DNA from: Borrelia sp. RT5S
GTDB lineage: Bacteria; Spirochaetota; Spirochaetia; Borreliales; Borreliaceae
DNA length: 64,000 nt
Reading direction: 5' to 3'
Assembly: GCF_021165755.1 (NCBI RefSeq)
Contig: NZ_CP088936.1
Span: 310,001-374,000 of the forward strand
Below the pieces are notes generated by a model. That model worked only from the letters and a program-made list of their open reading frames with translations, was not told where the DNA came from and did no database searches. The translations under genes were made by a program, and so were the position numbers. Shown here in pieces: positions 44,638-53,726 of this stretch. The first letter of the stretch is position 1, and the number at the start of each line of letters is the position of its first letter.

Positions 44638-44661
44638 GAAAAGCCCCCAAGGGGCTCTTCC
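44637..44661. terminator. Bidirectional terminator between eno and rpsI
   Basis: GGAAAAGCCCC and GGGGCTCTTCC pair around a 3-base loop with one mismatch, directly after the eno stop and 22 bases from the rpsI stop on the other strand. Flanking A/T runs suit both directions. Confidence 0.7.
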
Positions 44662-44683
44662 ATAAAAATACGAAAACAATTCT

Positions 44684-45094
44684 TTATCTTTTTGAAAATT
44701 GGAAACTCTTCCTAGCTTTCTTTCGCCCGAACTTCTTACGTTCAACTTTTCTTGAATCCCTAGTTAAAAACCCATTAGATTTAAGAACTATCCTGTGCTC
44801 CTCATCAAGTGCAAAAAGAGCTCTCGCAATCCCATGCCTAATAGCACCCGCCTGCCCCGCAATGCCCCCGCCACAAATATTCACATAAACATCATATCTC
44901 CCAAGAGTATTCGTTAAAACCAACGGAGCTAAAGCAAGGGTCCTCAGATTTTCAAGTTGCACATAAGCCTCCAAACCCCTTCCATTAATCCTAACCTCGC
45001 CTTTACCCTCTCTAATATAAACCCTAGCAACAGAAGTCTTACGCCTTCCCGTACCCATCGCCAAATTAATGCCCTTAGCATCCACCTTTGTCAT
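44684..45094 (-). CDS. rpsI: 30S ribosomal protein S9
   Basis: A 136-residue S9. It has [26 protein letters not shown] near the N-terminus, [19 protein letters not shown] in the middle and [22 protein letters not shown] at the end. The basic C-terminal tail ending KR reaches the tRNA site of the 30S subunit. It follows rplM by 10 bases, the usual rplM-rpsI pair. Confidence 0.97.
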   Translation of the reverse strand: MTKVDAKGINLAMGTGRRKTSVARVYIREGKGEVRINGRGLEAYVQLENLRTLALAPLVLTNTLGRYDVYVNICGGGIAGQAGAIRHGIARALFALDEEHRIVLKSNGFLTRDSRKVERKKFGRKKARKSFQFSKR

Positions 45095-45104
45095 TTTTCC
45101 CCTC

Positions 45105-45554
45105 TTAATCCAATTCTAATTTACAAGGGTTCTGCGCCTTAAGATTATGCTCAGACCCAGCAAAAACTCTAAGATTTCTAAAAAGATCACGCCCCAAAGG
45201 ACCCTTCGGTAACATACCCTTAATAGCTATTTCAAGAGGAGCCGTTGGCTTCCTCTCAACCAATGTTCTAAAAGTATCAGAATAAAGGCCCCCCGGGTAC
45301 CTTGAATGTCTATAATAAATTTTCTGAGTATACTTCCTACCCGTAAGTCTAATCTTTGAAGCGTTAACAATTATAACATTATCACCCAAATCCTGATGGG
45401 GAGCATAATAAGCCTTATGTTTTCCCCGCAAAATCCTAACCGCTTCCGTAGCAACCCTACCAAGCACCTTCCCAGTAGCATCAATGACACACCACTTCTT
45501 CTCCACAAACTTTGGCTTAACCCATATTGTCTTGTTCTCAGTTATCCTATTCAT
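45105..45554 (-). CDS. rplM: 50S ribosomal protein L13
   Basis: A 149-residue L13 from the ATG at 45554 ([14 protein letters not shown]), the start that matches the family. A GTG six codons earlier is possible, and the GAGG site lies between them at an awkward distance from the ATG. Conserved segments [32 protein letters not shown] and [18 protein letters not shown] are intact. First gene of the rplM-rpsI pair. Confidence 0.96.
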   Translation of the reverse strand: MNRITENKTIWVKPKFVEKKWCVIDATGKVLGRVATEAVRILRGKHKAYYAPHQDLGDNVIIVNASKIRLTGRKYTQKIYYRHSRYPGGLYSDTFRTLVERKPTAPLEIAIKGMLPKGPLGRDLFRNLRVFAGSEHNLKAQNPCKLELD

Positions 45555-45631
45555 AGTAACTACAGTCCTCACTCAATATTCTACAAAATCATGCCTCTCA
45601 AGTCTACTATTTGTAAGCCAACCTGTCAATA

Positions 45632-46417
45632 TTAACAGCCCAATCTATCCTGTAGATTAAAAGAAACCTTTCGAAACCCCTCTAAATCCCCTTTAGAAAA
45701 CTTTAAAGGGACAAACGATGGGCTGTTAAAGATAGGATTAATTAAATACCCATTATTTAAAAATTCGTTAAAAACTTCAACATGATGCTCAGATTTATAA
45801 AGAGGGAACATATATCTGTTCATTATTCTAAACATAGGAGTAGCAAAAATACCAAAATCAACCTTCTCGCTTCCTTCATATGACATAATCCTAGCAAGCA
45901 TCTGCCTGGCAACCGCTAAAGTTAGAGCATCAAAGCTATTTCTGAATTCCATTTTTCTAGATAAATTATCTACGATAACAATACTAATAGACATGCAACT
46001 AGGCATTGGAATATTTACAAGCATAGGATACCTAAAATTATTAAATCCGATCTTAAATTCATATATGCCCTGATTTTCCTCCCAAGGATTACTAAAATAA
46101 CACTGCCCCGTTAAAGATAATAAAAAATCCCTAGCATCTCTTTCAAATTTAAAAACACGCACACAACCCGCTTCTTTAAAAAAAGAAAAAAAAACATTTT
46201 CAAATTGTTTTCTAAATATGGAAGGATAAGAAGCCGTAAGACCCCTTGAAAAGGTTTGTTTAAGAACAAGATTTAAACCTTGAACCCTATGACCTAAAAA
46301 ACTACCACCTCCATTTAAATATAAATCCAAATACCTATTACCCTTAATATCGTAAAGATAAAAAAACCTTGCTCTTTTAACAATCGGCAAGCAACTTATT
46401 AAAGACTCACTACACAT
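45632..46417 (-). CDS. Shrunken class III aminotransferase-like protein (BB0340-like)
   Basis: A 261-residue protein without signal peptide. The N-terminus FFYLYDIKGNRYLDLYLNGGG and FLGHRVQGLNLVLKQTF resemble the start of class III (GSA/ornithine type) aminotransferases (YLYDxxGNRYIDxxxG...LGH). The end (EVFNEFLNNGYLINPIFNSPSFVPLKFS) resembles their C-terminal domain. The large PLP domain between them is mostly missing: no PLP-lysine block can be found. It is probably a non-catalytic descendant. It overlaps the gatB stop by 8 bases, so is co-translated with gatCAB. The homology call is mine from pattern only. Confidence 0.6.
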   Translation of the reverse strand: MCSESLISCLPIVKRARFFYLYDIKGNRYLDLYLNGGGSFLGHRVQGLNLVLKQTFSRGLTASYPSIFRKQFENVFFSFFKEAGCVRVFKFERDARDFLLSLTGQCYFSNPWEENQGIYEFKIGFNNFRYPMLVNIPMPSCMSISIVIVDNLSRKMEFRNSFDALTLAVARQMLARIMSYEGSEKVDFGIFATPMFRIMNRYMFPLYKSEHHVEVFNEFLNNGYLINPIFNSPSFVPLKFSKGDLEGFRKVSFNLQDRLGC

Positions 46418-47867
46418 CCTTTAATTTATCCATTAAAATTTCATTTGCAAGCACGGGATCAACCTTTCCAGAAGTTTTCTTCATAATTTGTCCCATCATA
46501 AATTTCAACGCATGGCTCTTGCCCTTTCTATAAAGCTCAATTGACTTAACATTCTCATTTAAAACTTCAATCACAACCGATTCAATCAAAGGTTTATCAC
46601 TTATCTGTTCTAAATTTTTTTCACTAACAATTAAAGAAGGAGAAGCATTAGTAGCAAGCATTTCAACAAAAACTTCCTTAGCAATCCTCCCGCTTACCCT
46701 CTTACTAACGATAAGTTCAACAAGTTCTCCAATATATGACGGGGGCACACTGAACTGAAGTATATTGATTTCTCTCTCATTAAGCGCACTCAATACCTCA
46801 GACAATATCCAATTAGCCACCCTTTTAGGATCGCTTACGCCCAAAGCAGCATCTTCAAAATATTTAACTAAATTCTTATCAGAAGTTAAGGTAATAACAT
46901 CAAAATCACTCAGACCATACTCCTTCCTCAATCTAATTCTTGCATCAAAGGGTAACTCAACCATTCTACTAATCTTTATGCTTTCAATATAATCATCACC
47001 TAGTCTAATTAAAGGCAAATCAGGATCCTTAATATATCTATAGTCCTCCATTGTCTCTTTGCTTCTCTGAAGTACTGTAATACCTCTCTTATCGTCAAAC
47101 CCTCTTGTATGCTTACCCTCATCCTTAAGGGTCTTCTTATTTAAAATCCATTCCTCTTTTTGCCTCTTCTCTTCATAATCAATCGCCAATCTTACCGACT
47201 TGAAAGAATTTAAATTTTTTATCTCAGCTATTGGAGTTCTATATTCAATACCACCTTCATCGATGAGTAAATTAATATTAACATCACAACGAAAAGAGCC
47301 ATTCTCCATATTACAATCGGATAGATCAAGATATCTAAAAATCTCCCTTAAAGAATTTAAATAAGCTACAGCCTCATCTCTGCTGTTAATATCTGGAGCA
47401 GAGACAATTTCTAACAAAGGAGCACCTGAACGATTAAAATCAAGATAACTCCTACTATCACTTTCAAGCAAATGTAAACTCTTCCCAGAATCTTCTTCCA
47501 TATGTATTCTATCGATCTTAATTTTTTTCAAACCTGAAGAATCTTCAATAAAAATAAATCCATTCTCACAAATGGGCTCGTCATTTTGAGATATTTGATA
47601 TCCCTTGGGTAAATCAGGGTAAGAATAATGCTTCCTATCAAACTTGACAATATTTTTGATTCTAGAGCCTGTAGCATGCCCAGCCAAAACTGCACTACTA
47701 ATTAGCTCCTTATTAACCGTAGGTAACGCCCCAGGTAGCCCAAGACACGTCGGACAGGTGCGAGAATTCGGAATTCCACCAAAATCATTCCTACACCCGC
47801 AAAAAGCTTTCGTTTTAAGCCCCAACTGCACATGAACTTCTAGCCCAATAAGCAATCTATATACCAT
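46410..47867 (-). CDS. gatB: Asp/Glu-tRNA amidotransferase subunit B
   Basis: tRNA-binding kinase-like subunit of GatCAB, which turns Glu-tRNA(Gln) into Gln-tRNA(Gln). The 485 residues have the GLEVHVQLGLKTKAFCGC start, a probable zinc site (CGC then CPTCLGLPGALP), the DRKHYSYPDLPKGYQISQ block, MEEDSGKSLH, and a C-terminal helical tail domain. The start overlaps gatA's stop. Confidence 0.97.
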   Translation of the reverse strand: MVYRLLIGLEVHVQLGLKTKAFCGCRNDFGGIPNSRTCPTCLGLPGALPTVNKELISSAVLAGHATGSRIKNIVKFDRKHYSYPDLPKGYQISQNDEPICENGFIFIEDSSGLKKIKIDRIHMEEDSGKSLHLLESDSRSYLDFNRSGAPLLEIVSAPDINSRDEAVAYLNSLREIFRYLDLSDCNMENGSFRCDVNINLLIDEGGIEYRTPIAEIKNLNSFKSVRLAIDYEEKRQKEEWILNKKTLKDEGKHTRGFDDKRGITVLQRSKETMEDYRYIKDPDLPLIRLGDDYIESIKISRMVELPFDARIRLRKEYGLSDFDVITLTSDKNLVKYFEDAALGVSDPKRVANWILSEVLSALNEREINILQFSVPPSYIGELVELIVSKRVSGRIAKEVFVEMLATNASPSLIVSEKNLEQISDKPLIESVVIEVLNENVKSIELYRKGKSHALKFMMGQIMKKTSGKVDPVLANEILMDKLKDV

Positions 47868-49302
47868 CCAATCCCAATTCCTCCATTATATTTTTTGAAA
47901 AATTTAAAAGTTCAAAATCTCTTCTAGCTTGCCCAATTATCTGCATACCAATGGGCAATCCTTTTTCATCTTTCGCAAAGGGAATGGAAATTGCAGGAGA
48001 ACCAATCAGATTGGCAATCACAGTACACATATCAGAATAATACATTTTTACAGGATCATCACATACCTCACCAATTTTAAAAGGCTTCACAAAGCTGGTA
48101 GGCGTAATAATGTAGTCAAGCTTACTAAAAAGCTCATTAAATTTCGGAATTATCACACTTTCAATAACTCGACAGGCCTTTGCATAATACTTTAAATCAT
48201 AACCCTCTGACAATAAATAATTACCAAGAACAATCCGTCTTTTTACTTCTTCACTAAAGAGGGAACTTCTGTGTTTGAAATAAAAATCACTTAAAGTTAA
48301 ATCATCCTTTATCATTTTTCCATAACGAAGTCCAGTATAGCGAGCAAGATTAGACGCAGCCTCTACCGGAGATATTGAATAATAAAGAGAAAGTACATAA
48401 GAAATCTCACCTATTGAGACATCGTGCACTTCAACCCCTTCGCTTAAAAGATCAGACTTAAATTTAGAGAACTCACATGCAATACCACTGTCCATTAAAT
48501 CTTCACTAAGCTCCTTAATTGTAGCCACCTTGATACCCTTCAAAGACCTATTTAACAACGGATAAGGATTTGTCAAAATATCTACACTAGTAGCATCCAT
48601 TTTATCAACCCCACAGGTATGTCTTAATATTAAAGCTGCATCATCAATGCAATTAGAAAAAAAACCTATCTGATCAAGAGAAGATGCGTAAGAAACAAGT
48701 CCATAACGGGACAGACCCCCATAAGAAGGTTTAAAGCCAATGACTCCCACAAAAGAAGCTGGTAGCCTAACAGATCCTCCAGTATCGCTACCAAGCGAAA
48801 AAGGAGCCTGCCTACCCGCAACAACTGCACCAGAACCACCGGAGCTACCCCCAACAACATACTCCTTATTTAAAGGATTAAGAGTAGCTCCATAGTAAGA
48901 AAATTCACAAGAAGAACCCATCGCAAACTCATCCATATTAGTCCTACCAATCAAAATCGCACCATTATCTCTTAATCTTTTAACAACCGTCGCATCGTAA
49001 GGAGATACATAACCCTGTAAAATCTCGGAGGCACAGGTTAACCCCTTATCTTTAATTGCAATATTATCCTTAACAGCAATAGGCATTCCAATCAAAGGTA
49101 AATTTTGCACCTCTCCTTTCCTTAAAAGGAGATCATATTTTTTTGCTAACTCTAAAGAATCGCCAAAAAATTCAATATATCCATTAATATCTTTATTTGC
49201 CTCATATTGCTCCTTATAATAAAGAACAACATCACAGATACTAACTTCACGCCTCAACACCAATTCTTTAATCTTTATTAAACTCATATCTCTTAAATTC
49301 AA
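47857..49302 (-). CDS. gatA: Asp/Glu-tRNA amidotransferase subunit A
   Basis: Amidase subunit releasing ammonia from glutamine for GatB. Ser-Ser-Lys site: AVKDNIAIKD (Lys), GGSSGGSGAVVAG and SDTGGSVRLPASF. I place the start at a TTG at 49302 (encoding MNLRDMSLIKIKEL), which has AGGGG seven bases upstream inside the end of gatC spacing; longer frames run into gatC. This gives 481 residues, normal length. Confidence 0.94.
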   Translation of the reverse strand: MNLRDMSLIKIKELVLRREVSICDVVLYYKEQYEANKDINGYIEFFGDSLELAKKYDLLLRKGEVQNLPLIGMPIAVKDNIAIKDKGLTCASEILQGYVSPYDATVVKRLRDNGAILIGRTNMDEFAMGSSCEFSYYGATLNPLNKEYVVGGSSGGSGAVVAGRQAPFSLGSDTGGSVRLPASFVGVIGFKPSYGGLSRYGLVSYASSLDQIGFFSNCIDDAALILRHTCGVDKMDATSVDILTNPYPLLNRSLKGIKVATIKELSEDLMDSGIACEFSKFKSDLLSEGVEVHDVSIGEISYVLSLYYSISPVEAASNLARYTGLRYGKMIKDDLTLSDFYFKHRSSLFSEEVKRRIVLGNYLLSEGYDLKYYAKACRVIESVIIPKFNELFSKLDYIITPTSFVKPFKIGEVCDDPVKMYYSDMCTVIANLIGSPAISIPFAKDEKGLPIGMQIIGQARRDFELLNFSKNIMEELGLDGI

Positions 49303-49312
49303 AGCAATGCCC

Positions 49313-49588
49313 CTATTCAAGTACCTTAGGAGATGGGAAGTATCCATCCAGAAATAAATTACTAAAATTTTTAATAGACTCAATCTTTAAAGAAGGCAAA
49401 ACCTCATCTTCCCTTAAATCCGACAATTCACATATCTTCTGTTTAAAATCATCCCCTACATCAAACCCAGAAATCCTATTCAGCATACCAATTACTTTTT
49501 CAAACTTCTCAACAAACTTCTGCTCTTCATTTTCACTCAAGCTCAACAGACTCAACTTTAGACTATTTTCCAAATGAATGTCTTTCAA
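49313..49588 (-). CDS. gatC: Asp/Glu-tRNA amidotransferase subunit C
   Basis: A 91-residue protein wrapping around GatA and stabilising its contact with GatB. Recognisable features are LSLLSLSENEEQKFVEKFEKVIGMLNRI and the C-terminal LREDEVLPS. The start is a TTG at 49588 with GAGGTG just upstream. gatA follows after 10 bases, and uvrD precedes by 9. Confidence 0.88.
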   Translation of the reverse strand: MKDIHLENSLKLSLLSLSENEEQKFVEKFEKVIGMLNRISGFDVGDDFKQKICELSDLREDEVLPSLKIESIKNFSNLFLDGYFPSPKVLE

Positions 49589-49597
49589 ATGCCACCT

Positions 49598-51691
49598 CTA
49601 AACTTTAGAAAGTCCTTTAATATAGGCTGAACTTAAAATTGCCTTCTTTCCACTTCTCAGATTAATCTTCATAAACTGCTCACCGCCCTGGTACCACCTA
49701 TCCACAATCACCCCTTTTTCTCCATTATAAGTTATATAATCTCCAATATTAAAGCTCTTGTCATTGCTCTTTGAAAAAAAGTACCTAAAATTGTCTCTTA
49801 AATATTCTGGAACAAAAATAACATCGTAACAATCCTTGTCAATATCTTGAAAAAAGGCCGAAATAGCAGTACTTCTTGTCATGCCTCCAAAGAATCTCTG
49901 TAAACTAAACGTAATAATAAGCTCAAACCTGGCCCTAGTAAGAGCAACATAAAAAAGCCTTCTCTCCTCCTCTAATCTTTCTTCCGTCAATTCTTCAATT
50001 TCAGCAGGCAATAACCCCTTCTCCAGCCCAGATATTATTACTCTGTCAAACTCAAGACCCTTAACTCCATGAATCGAAGATAGAAGTACACCAGAATTGA
50101 AATCACCATGCATCAAAGGAGAAAGGGATGAATTTTCTAAAAACATTACAAGTCCTTCGAAACTACCTGAATATTCAACCCCACTCCCAATAAGCTCATC
50201 AATATTTCTAGATTTCTCATCCTTATCAAATCTTTGATAATAATCCCAAAGTCCGAACTTAATTACAACATCTTTAATAAAAGCAGATAAGTTCACATAA
50301 ACATTACCCTCAATTCTTTTGACTAATGTATCATAAATGCTTAAAAAAGAAATAAGAGTTTCACTTACCTTTCCCTTAAGAGCTCCAGCAACTCTCCTAC
50401 TTGCAAGAATTAAATCAAGATCAATACCGCTATCATTTAGCACTCCTACTATTTTATCCGTAGTAGTCTTTCCAATCCCCCTAGCAGGCTTATTGATTAC
50501 CCTTAAGAAAGACACCTTATCCTTTCTATTTACAAAAAGCCTAAGAAGAGAAATTACATCCTTAACTTCTTCCCTCTCATAAAATCTAATTGACCCTAAC
50601 ACTTTATATGGAATATCCCTCTTTAAGAAAGATTTTTCAAACTGAAAAGATTGATAATTAAATCTGTAAAGAATTGCCGTATCAACTCTTTCCTTAACAA
50701 GAAAATTAGAAAAATACTCAGCCTCTTCCGTAGGATTTTGAAATACGAAAAATTTCATCTTCTTGCCTATACTGTTCTTTGTAATTATCACTTTTTCGTA
50801 TCGATTCTTATTCTTTGCAATAACCTTGTTAGCAACATTAACAATACTTAAGGTAGAGCGATAATTTTGCACCAAATAATACCTAGATACTCCCCTGAAT
50901 GTCTTTTCAAACTCAAGAATATTCTCAACTCTAGCGCCCCTAAAAGAATATATAGACTGGTCTTCATCCCCCACTACCATAAAATGCATACTTTGCTCGT
51001 AAAGCTCTTTTAAAAATAAAAACTGCGCATAATTAGTATCCTGATACTCATCCACAAGGATGGCCCTAAATCTTCTCTGTACCCGTCTCTTTATATCCTC
51101 AGAATCCTTTAACATTAAAGCAGGCTTAAGAATAAGATCAGAAAAATCAAAAGCATTATTCCTAGCTTTTTCTTGCTCATAAGTCTTAATATCTTTGTAA
51201 ATCTTCTCCTCAACACCAAAATAATCATGCATAAATCCACTTTCTTTCTCCTTAAGTATTAAAGACGAAACTTGCTTTGCAAGATCAATGGTAGGTGCAA
51301 GTCCAATTTGCTTAACAAACCGAACAACATCACTAGTATCCCAAATTGTAAAATTTGAATCATAATTTTTGTCAAATTCTTTAAAGTAAATTCTTAAAAG
51401 CCAAGCACCAAAAGAGTGAAACGTTTGAATATGTAAAGACTTATTAAAATCAAAAAGTTGATTTATTCTTGCATTCATCTCCCTTGCAACTTTATTTGTA
51501 AATGTCAAAGCAAGTATTTCATCTGGCCGCAACCCCAGCTCTTTTATCAAATAAGCTATTTTGGCTGTTATAACCCTCGTTTTCCCGCTGCCCGGTCCTG
51601 CTAAAACAAGAATAGGACTTCTAGTATTATCTAGAATGATTTCCCTCTGATAAGAATTTAAACTAAGAAGAAACTCTTCTACCCTATCCAT
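49598..51691 (-). CDS. UvrD/PcrA-type superfamily 1 DNA helicase
   Basis: A 697-residue 3'-5' helicase. LNSYQREII (Q motif), Walker A AGPGSGKT (about 31-38), LTFTNKVAREM, DEYQDTNYAQ, VGDEDQSIYSFRGA, QNYRS, SSIHGVKGLEFDRV and YVALTRAR are all present. It would act in nucleotide-excision and mismatch repair and in clearing RecA or RNA polymerase. UvrD and PcrA cannot be separated here. I prefer ATG 51691, which shares its A with the TGA stop of the gene before (TGATG). Confidence 0.93.
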   Translation of the reverse strand: MDRVEEFLLSLNSYQREIILDNTRSPILVLAGPGSGKTRVITAKIAYLIKELGLRPDEILALTFTNKVAREMNARINQLFDFNKSLHIQTFHSFGAWLLRIYFKEFDKNYDSNFTIWDTSDVVRFVKQIGLAPTIDLAKQVSSLILKEKESGFMHDYFGVEEKIYKDIKTYEQEKARNNAFDFSDLILKPALMLKDSEDIKRRVQRRFRAILVDEYQDTNYAQFLFLKELYEQSMHFMVVGDEDQSIYSFRGARVENILEFEKTFRGVSRYYLVQNYRSTLSIVNVANKVIAKNKNRYEKVIITKNSIGKKMKFFVFQNPTEEAEYFSNFLVKERVDTAILYRFNYQSFQFEKSFLKRDIPYKVLGSIRFYEREEVKDVISLLRLFVNRKDKVSFLRVINKPARGIGKTTTDKIVGVLNDSGIDLDLILASRRVAGALKGKVSETLISFLSIYDTLVKRIEGNVYVNLSAFIKDVVIKFGLWDYYQRFDKDEKSRNIDELIGSGVEYSGSFEGLVMFLENSSLSPLMHGDFNSGVLLSSIHGVKGLEFDRVIISGLEKGLLPAEIEELTEERLEEERRLFYVALTRARFELIITFSLQRFFGGMTRSTAISAFFQDIDKDCYDVIFVPEYLRDNFRYFFSKSNDKSFNIGDYITYNGEKGVIVDRWYQGGEQFMKINLRSGKKAILSSAYIKGLSKV

Positions 51692-52890
51692 CAATAAACT
51701 TCAGAAACCTTAAGATCAAATCCCACGGGGGTTTTTAACCAAAAAAATTGAACTGCCATTAGTTCTTTTTCATACCCTTTTAAGATCGAAGTAATATCTT
51801 TACCCTGAATAGCAATATTAGTATCAGAAATCCTTGACAAAAACAATATCAATGATTTTTTAAAGCTCAAGTTAAGCATATCATCTCTAACCACAAGTAA
51901 AGATTTCCCTGAAAGATTACTCTCATCAGCGTACCTGAGAAATGTATCATTTAAAAAGCGGATCACTAAATTAACATTTACAATATTTTGGGAAGAATAC
52001 AGAGTAGGATACTCACTAACCACCCTGCTCTTAGGTCCATTGACCTCAAACCCCCAGTCTAGAATTTCAAATCTACTAGAAAGACTGGTTTCAGATACAT
52101 ACTCAACATTTAAAATAAAGGACTCCAAGCTTACATGAGCCTTCCTAACTCTGTCATGAGAATAGTTCTCATAAATCATCCTCACTCTTATATCATCATT
52201 AAAATCTATCTCCAGAGATTTACCTAGCCTGAAAATATTGCTCCTATTATCAACCTCATCTGTAATAACCAAATCATCATTATTAAAAGAGACTTTATAC
52301 TTTGCAACAGTATCTCCGTAAATCAAAGATAAAAAATCACCGTCTGCAAGCGAAGCATTCCAAAAATTTTCTCTATCAAAAAGAATCTCATGAACTGCAG
52401 GAGATTTCCTTGCAATATGGTTCGTCCTAAATATTGTTTTTAAATAAGCATTAATTTCACTAAAATTGAAAATAAAAAATATGAGCAAAACAAGGCCAAC
52501 CAATCCCACCAATATTTTAATCACTGTAGAAGAATCTATGTTAGAAATATCCACACTTTTACTAGAAAGATTGCCTTCACCCGTAAATTTTGAACTAACA
52601 TTTTTATTTTCAGTTTTAATGCCAATATAACTGTCATTAATCCTTTTTTTATACTCCTTGAAAAGAGATGAAATATACCAAACATCAATATCTAAATATT
52701 CACTATATGTCCTTAAAAAGCCCACAGCCAAGACTTCATTTGGAAATAATTCAATATTGGAGTCCTCAAGAGCTTTAAGATACTTAACAGAAATCTTAAT
52801 CTCATCGGATATAATCTCAAGAGCCAACCCCCTATCGCCCCTAGCTTTTTTTAAAAGATCCCCAAACTTAACAAAATCATTTTCTTCCAT
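51691..52890 (-). CDS. RodZ-like helix-turn-helix membrane protein (BB0345-like)
   Basis: A 399-residue protein. Residues 1-75 form a RodZ-type helix-turn-helix (FGDLLKKARGDRGLALEIISDEIKISVKYLKALEDSNIELFPNEV). A polar linker follows, then one membrane span near 127-148 (IKILVGLVGLVLLIFFIFNF) and a large extracytoplasmic beta domain. RodZ links MreB to the cell-wall synthesis complex; the topology supports that reading. The C-terminal domain is longer than in E. coli RodZ and not recognised. Coupled to the helicase gene by TGATG. Confidence 0.75.
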   Translation of the reverse strand: MEENDFVKFGDLLKKARGDRGLALEIISDEIKISVKYLKALEDSNIELFPNEVLAVGFLRTYSEYLDIDVWYISSLFKEYKKRINDSYIGIKTENKNVSSKFTGEGNLSSKSVDISNIDSSTVIKILVGLVGLVLLIFFIFNFSEINAYLKTIFRTNHIARKSPAVHEILFDRENFWNASLADGDFLSLIYGDTVAKYKVSFNNDDLVITDEVDNRSNIFRLGKSLEIDFNDDIRVRMIYENYSHDRVRKAHVSLESFILNVEYVSETSLSSRFEILDWGFEVNGPKSRVVSEYPTLYSSQNIVNVNLVIRFLNDTFLRYADESNLSGKSLLVVRDDMLNLSFKKSLILFLSRISDTNIAIQGKDITSILKGYEKELMAVQFFWLKTPVGFDLKVSEVY

Positions 52891-52901
52891 AGCCTAACAC
52901 C

Positions 52902-53558
52902 TCAAGCTTTCTTAACATCATACAAAAAATTATCTACTTTGTTTGAAGTTTTGGGCGGATCATACTTAAATTTACTCTCGGGGATTCCAACATTAAATTT
53001 CACAGCCAAAAGATCAATAACGATTTCTCGTCCACCTCCCGTAGGATAAGCAATAATCCTTCTAATCGCACCACTCTCTGTAAAGGCAATCATAAAAGAA
53101 TCAATCGTAGCAGCCCCCTTATAAAGGCGCCTTGAAAAAGTCAATTTTATAAAACTCTCCGCGCTCCCTCCAGATTCATCAAGAGGCTCTAAATTGGGAG
53201 AATTAGTGTAAGATACACTGTATTCAGCACCCAAAACACTCATAAAACCTCCTCCCGACTTCCCCCTTGTTAATTGTTGCCTAAAAGAAGTCCCAAGAGA
53301 GGGAACATAAACTGTTAAAAGCTCTCCATCACTTACAAAAACTTGATTATTCGAATCTAGATTAACAACAAATTTGTCTGGGAACTTATATAACAGAGTA
53401 CCCGTTTGCTTTAAGCCCTTTATATTAAGATTAATCTTGCCCTGCATATCTTCTACACTTTGATATTTTGAATAAATATTCTCAAAATATTGATTAGCAG
53501 ACACCTGTGCGAAAGCAACATACGGACACACAACCAGCATTAGCATTATTCTCTTCAT
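52902..53558 (-). CDS. LolA-like outer-membrane lipoprotein carrier (BB0346-like)
   Basis: A 218-residue periplasmic protein with signal peptide MKRIMLMLVVCPYVAFAQ. LolA-fold features are QYFENIYSKYQSVEDMQGKINLNIKG, LYKFPDKFVVNLDSNNQVFVSDGELLTVYVPSLGT and the half-barrel strands that follow. LolA ferries lipoproteins from the inner to the outer membrane, an important step in lipoprotein-rich Borrelia. It starts 12 bases upstream of the rodZ-like gene and diverges from the NFACT gene. Confidence 0.85.
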   Translation of the reverse strand: MKRIMLMLVVCPYVAFAQVSANQYFENIYSKYQSVEDMQGKINLNIKGLKQTGTLLYKFPDKFVVNLDSNNQVFVSDGELLTVYVPSLGTSFRQQLTRGKSGGGFMSVLGAEYSVSYTNSPNLEPLDESGGSAESFIKLTFSRRLYKGAATIDSFMIAFTESGAIRRIIAYPTGGGREIVIDLLAVKFNVGIPESKFKYDPPKTSNKVDNFLYDVKKA

Positions 53559-53726
53559 TACAAAATCCTCATCACATTAAGCCAAATTTAATAGAAAAAT
53601 ATATTACACAATCCATGCATAACATCCTATAATATAATTTATTAAAACAATAAGTTATTATTCACAAATATAACATTTTGTATGCTAATAATAAACACAA
53701 TTTAGTAAAAGATTAAAGGGAAGAGG

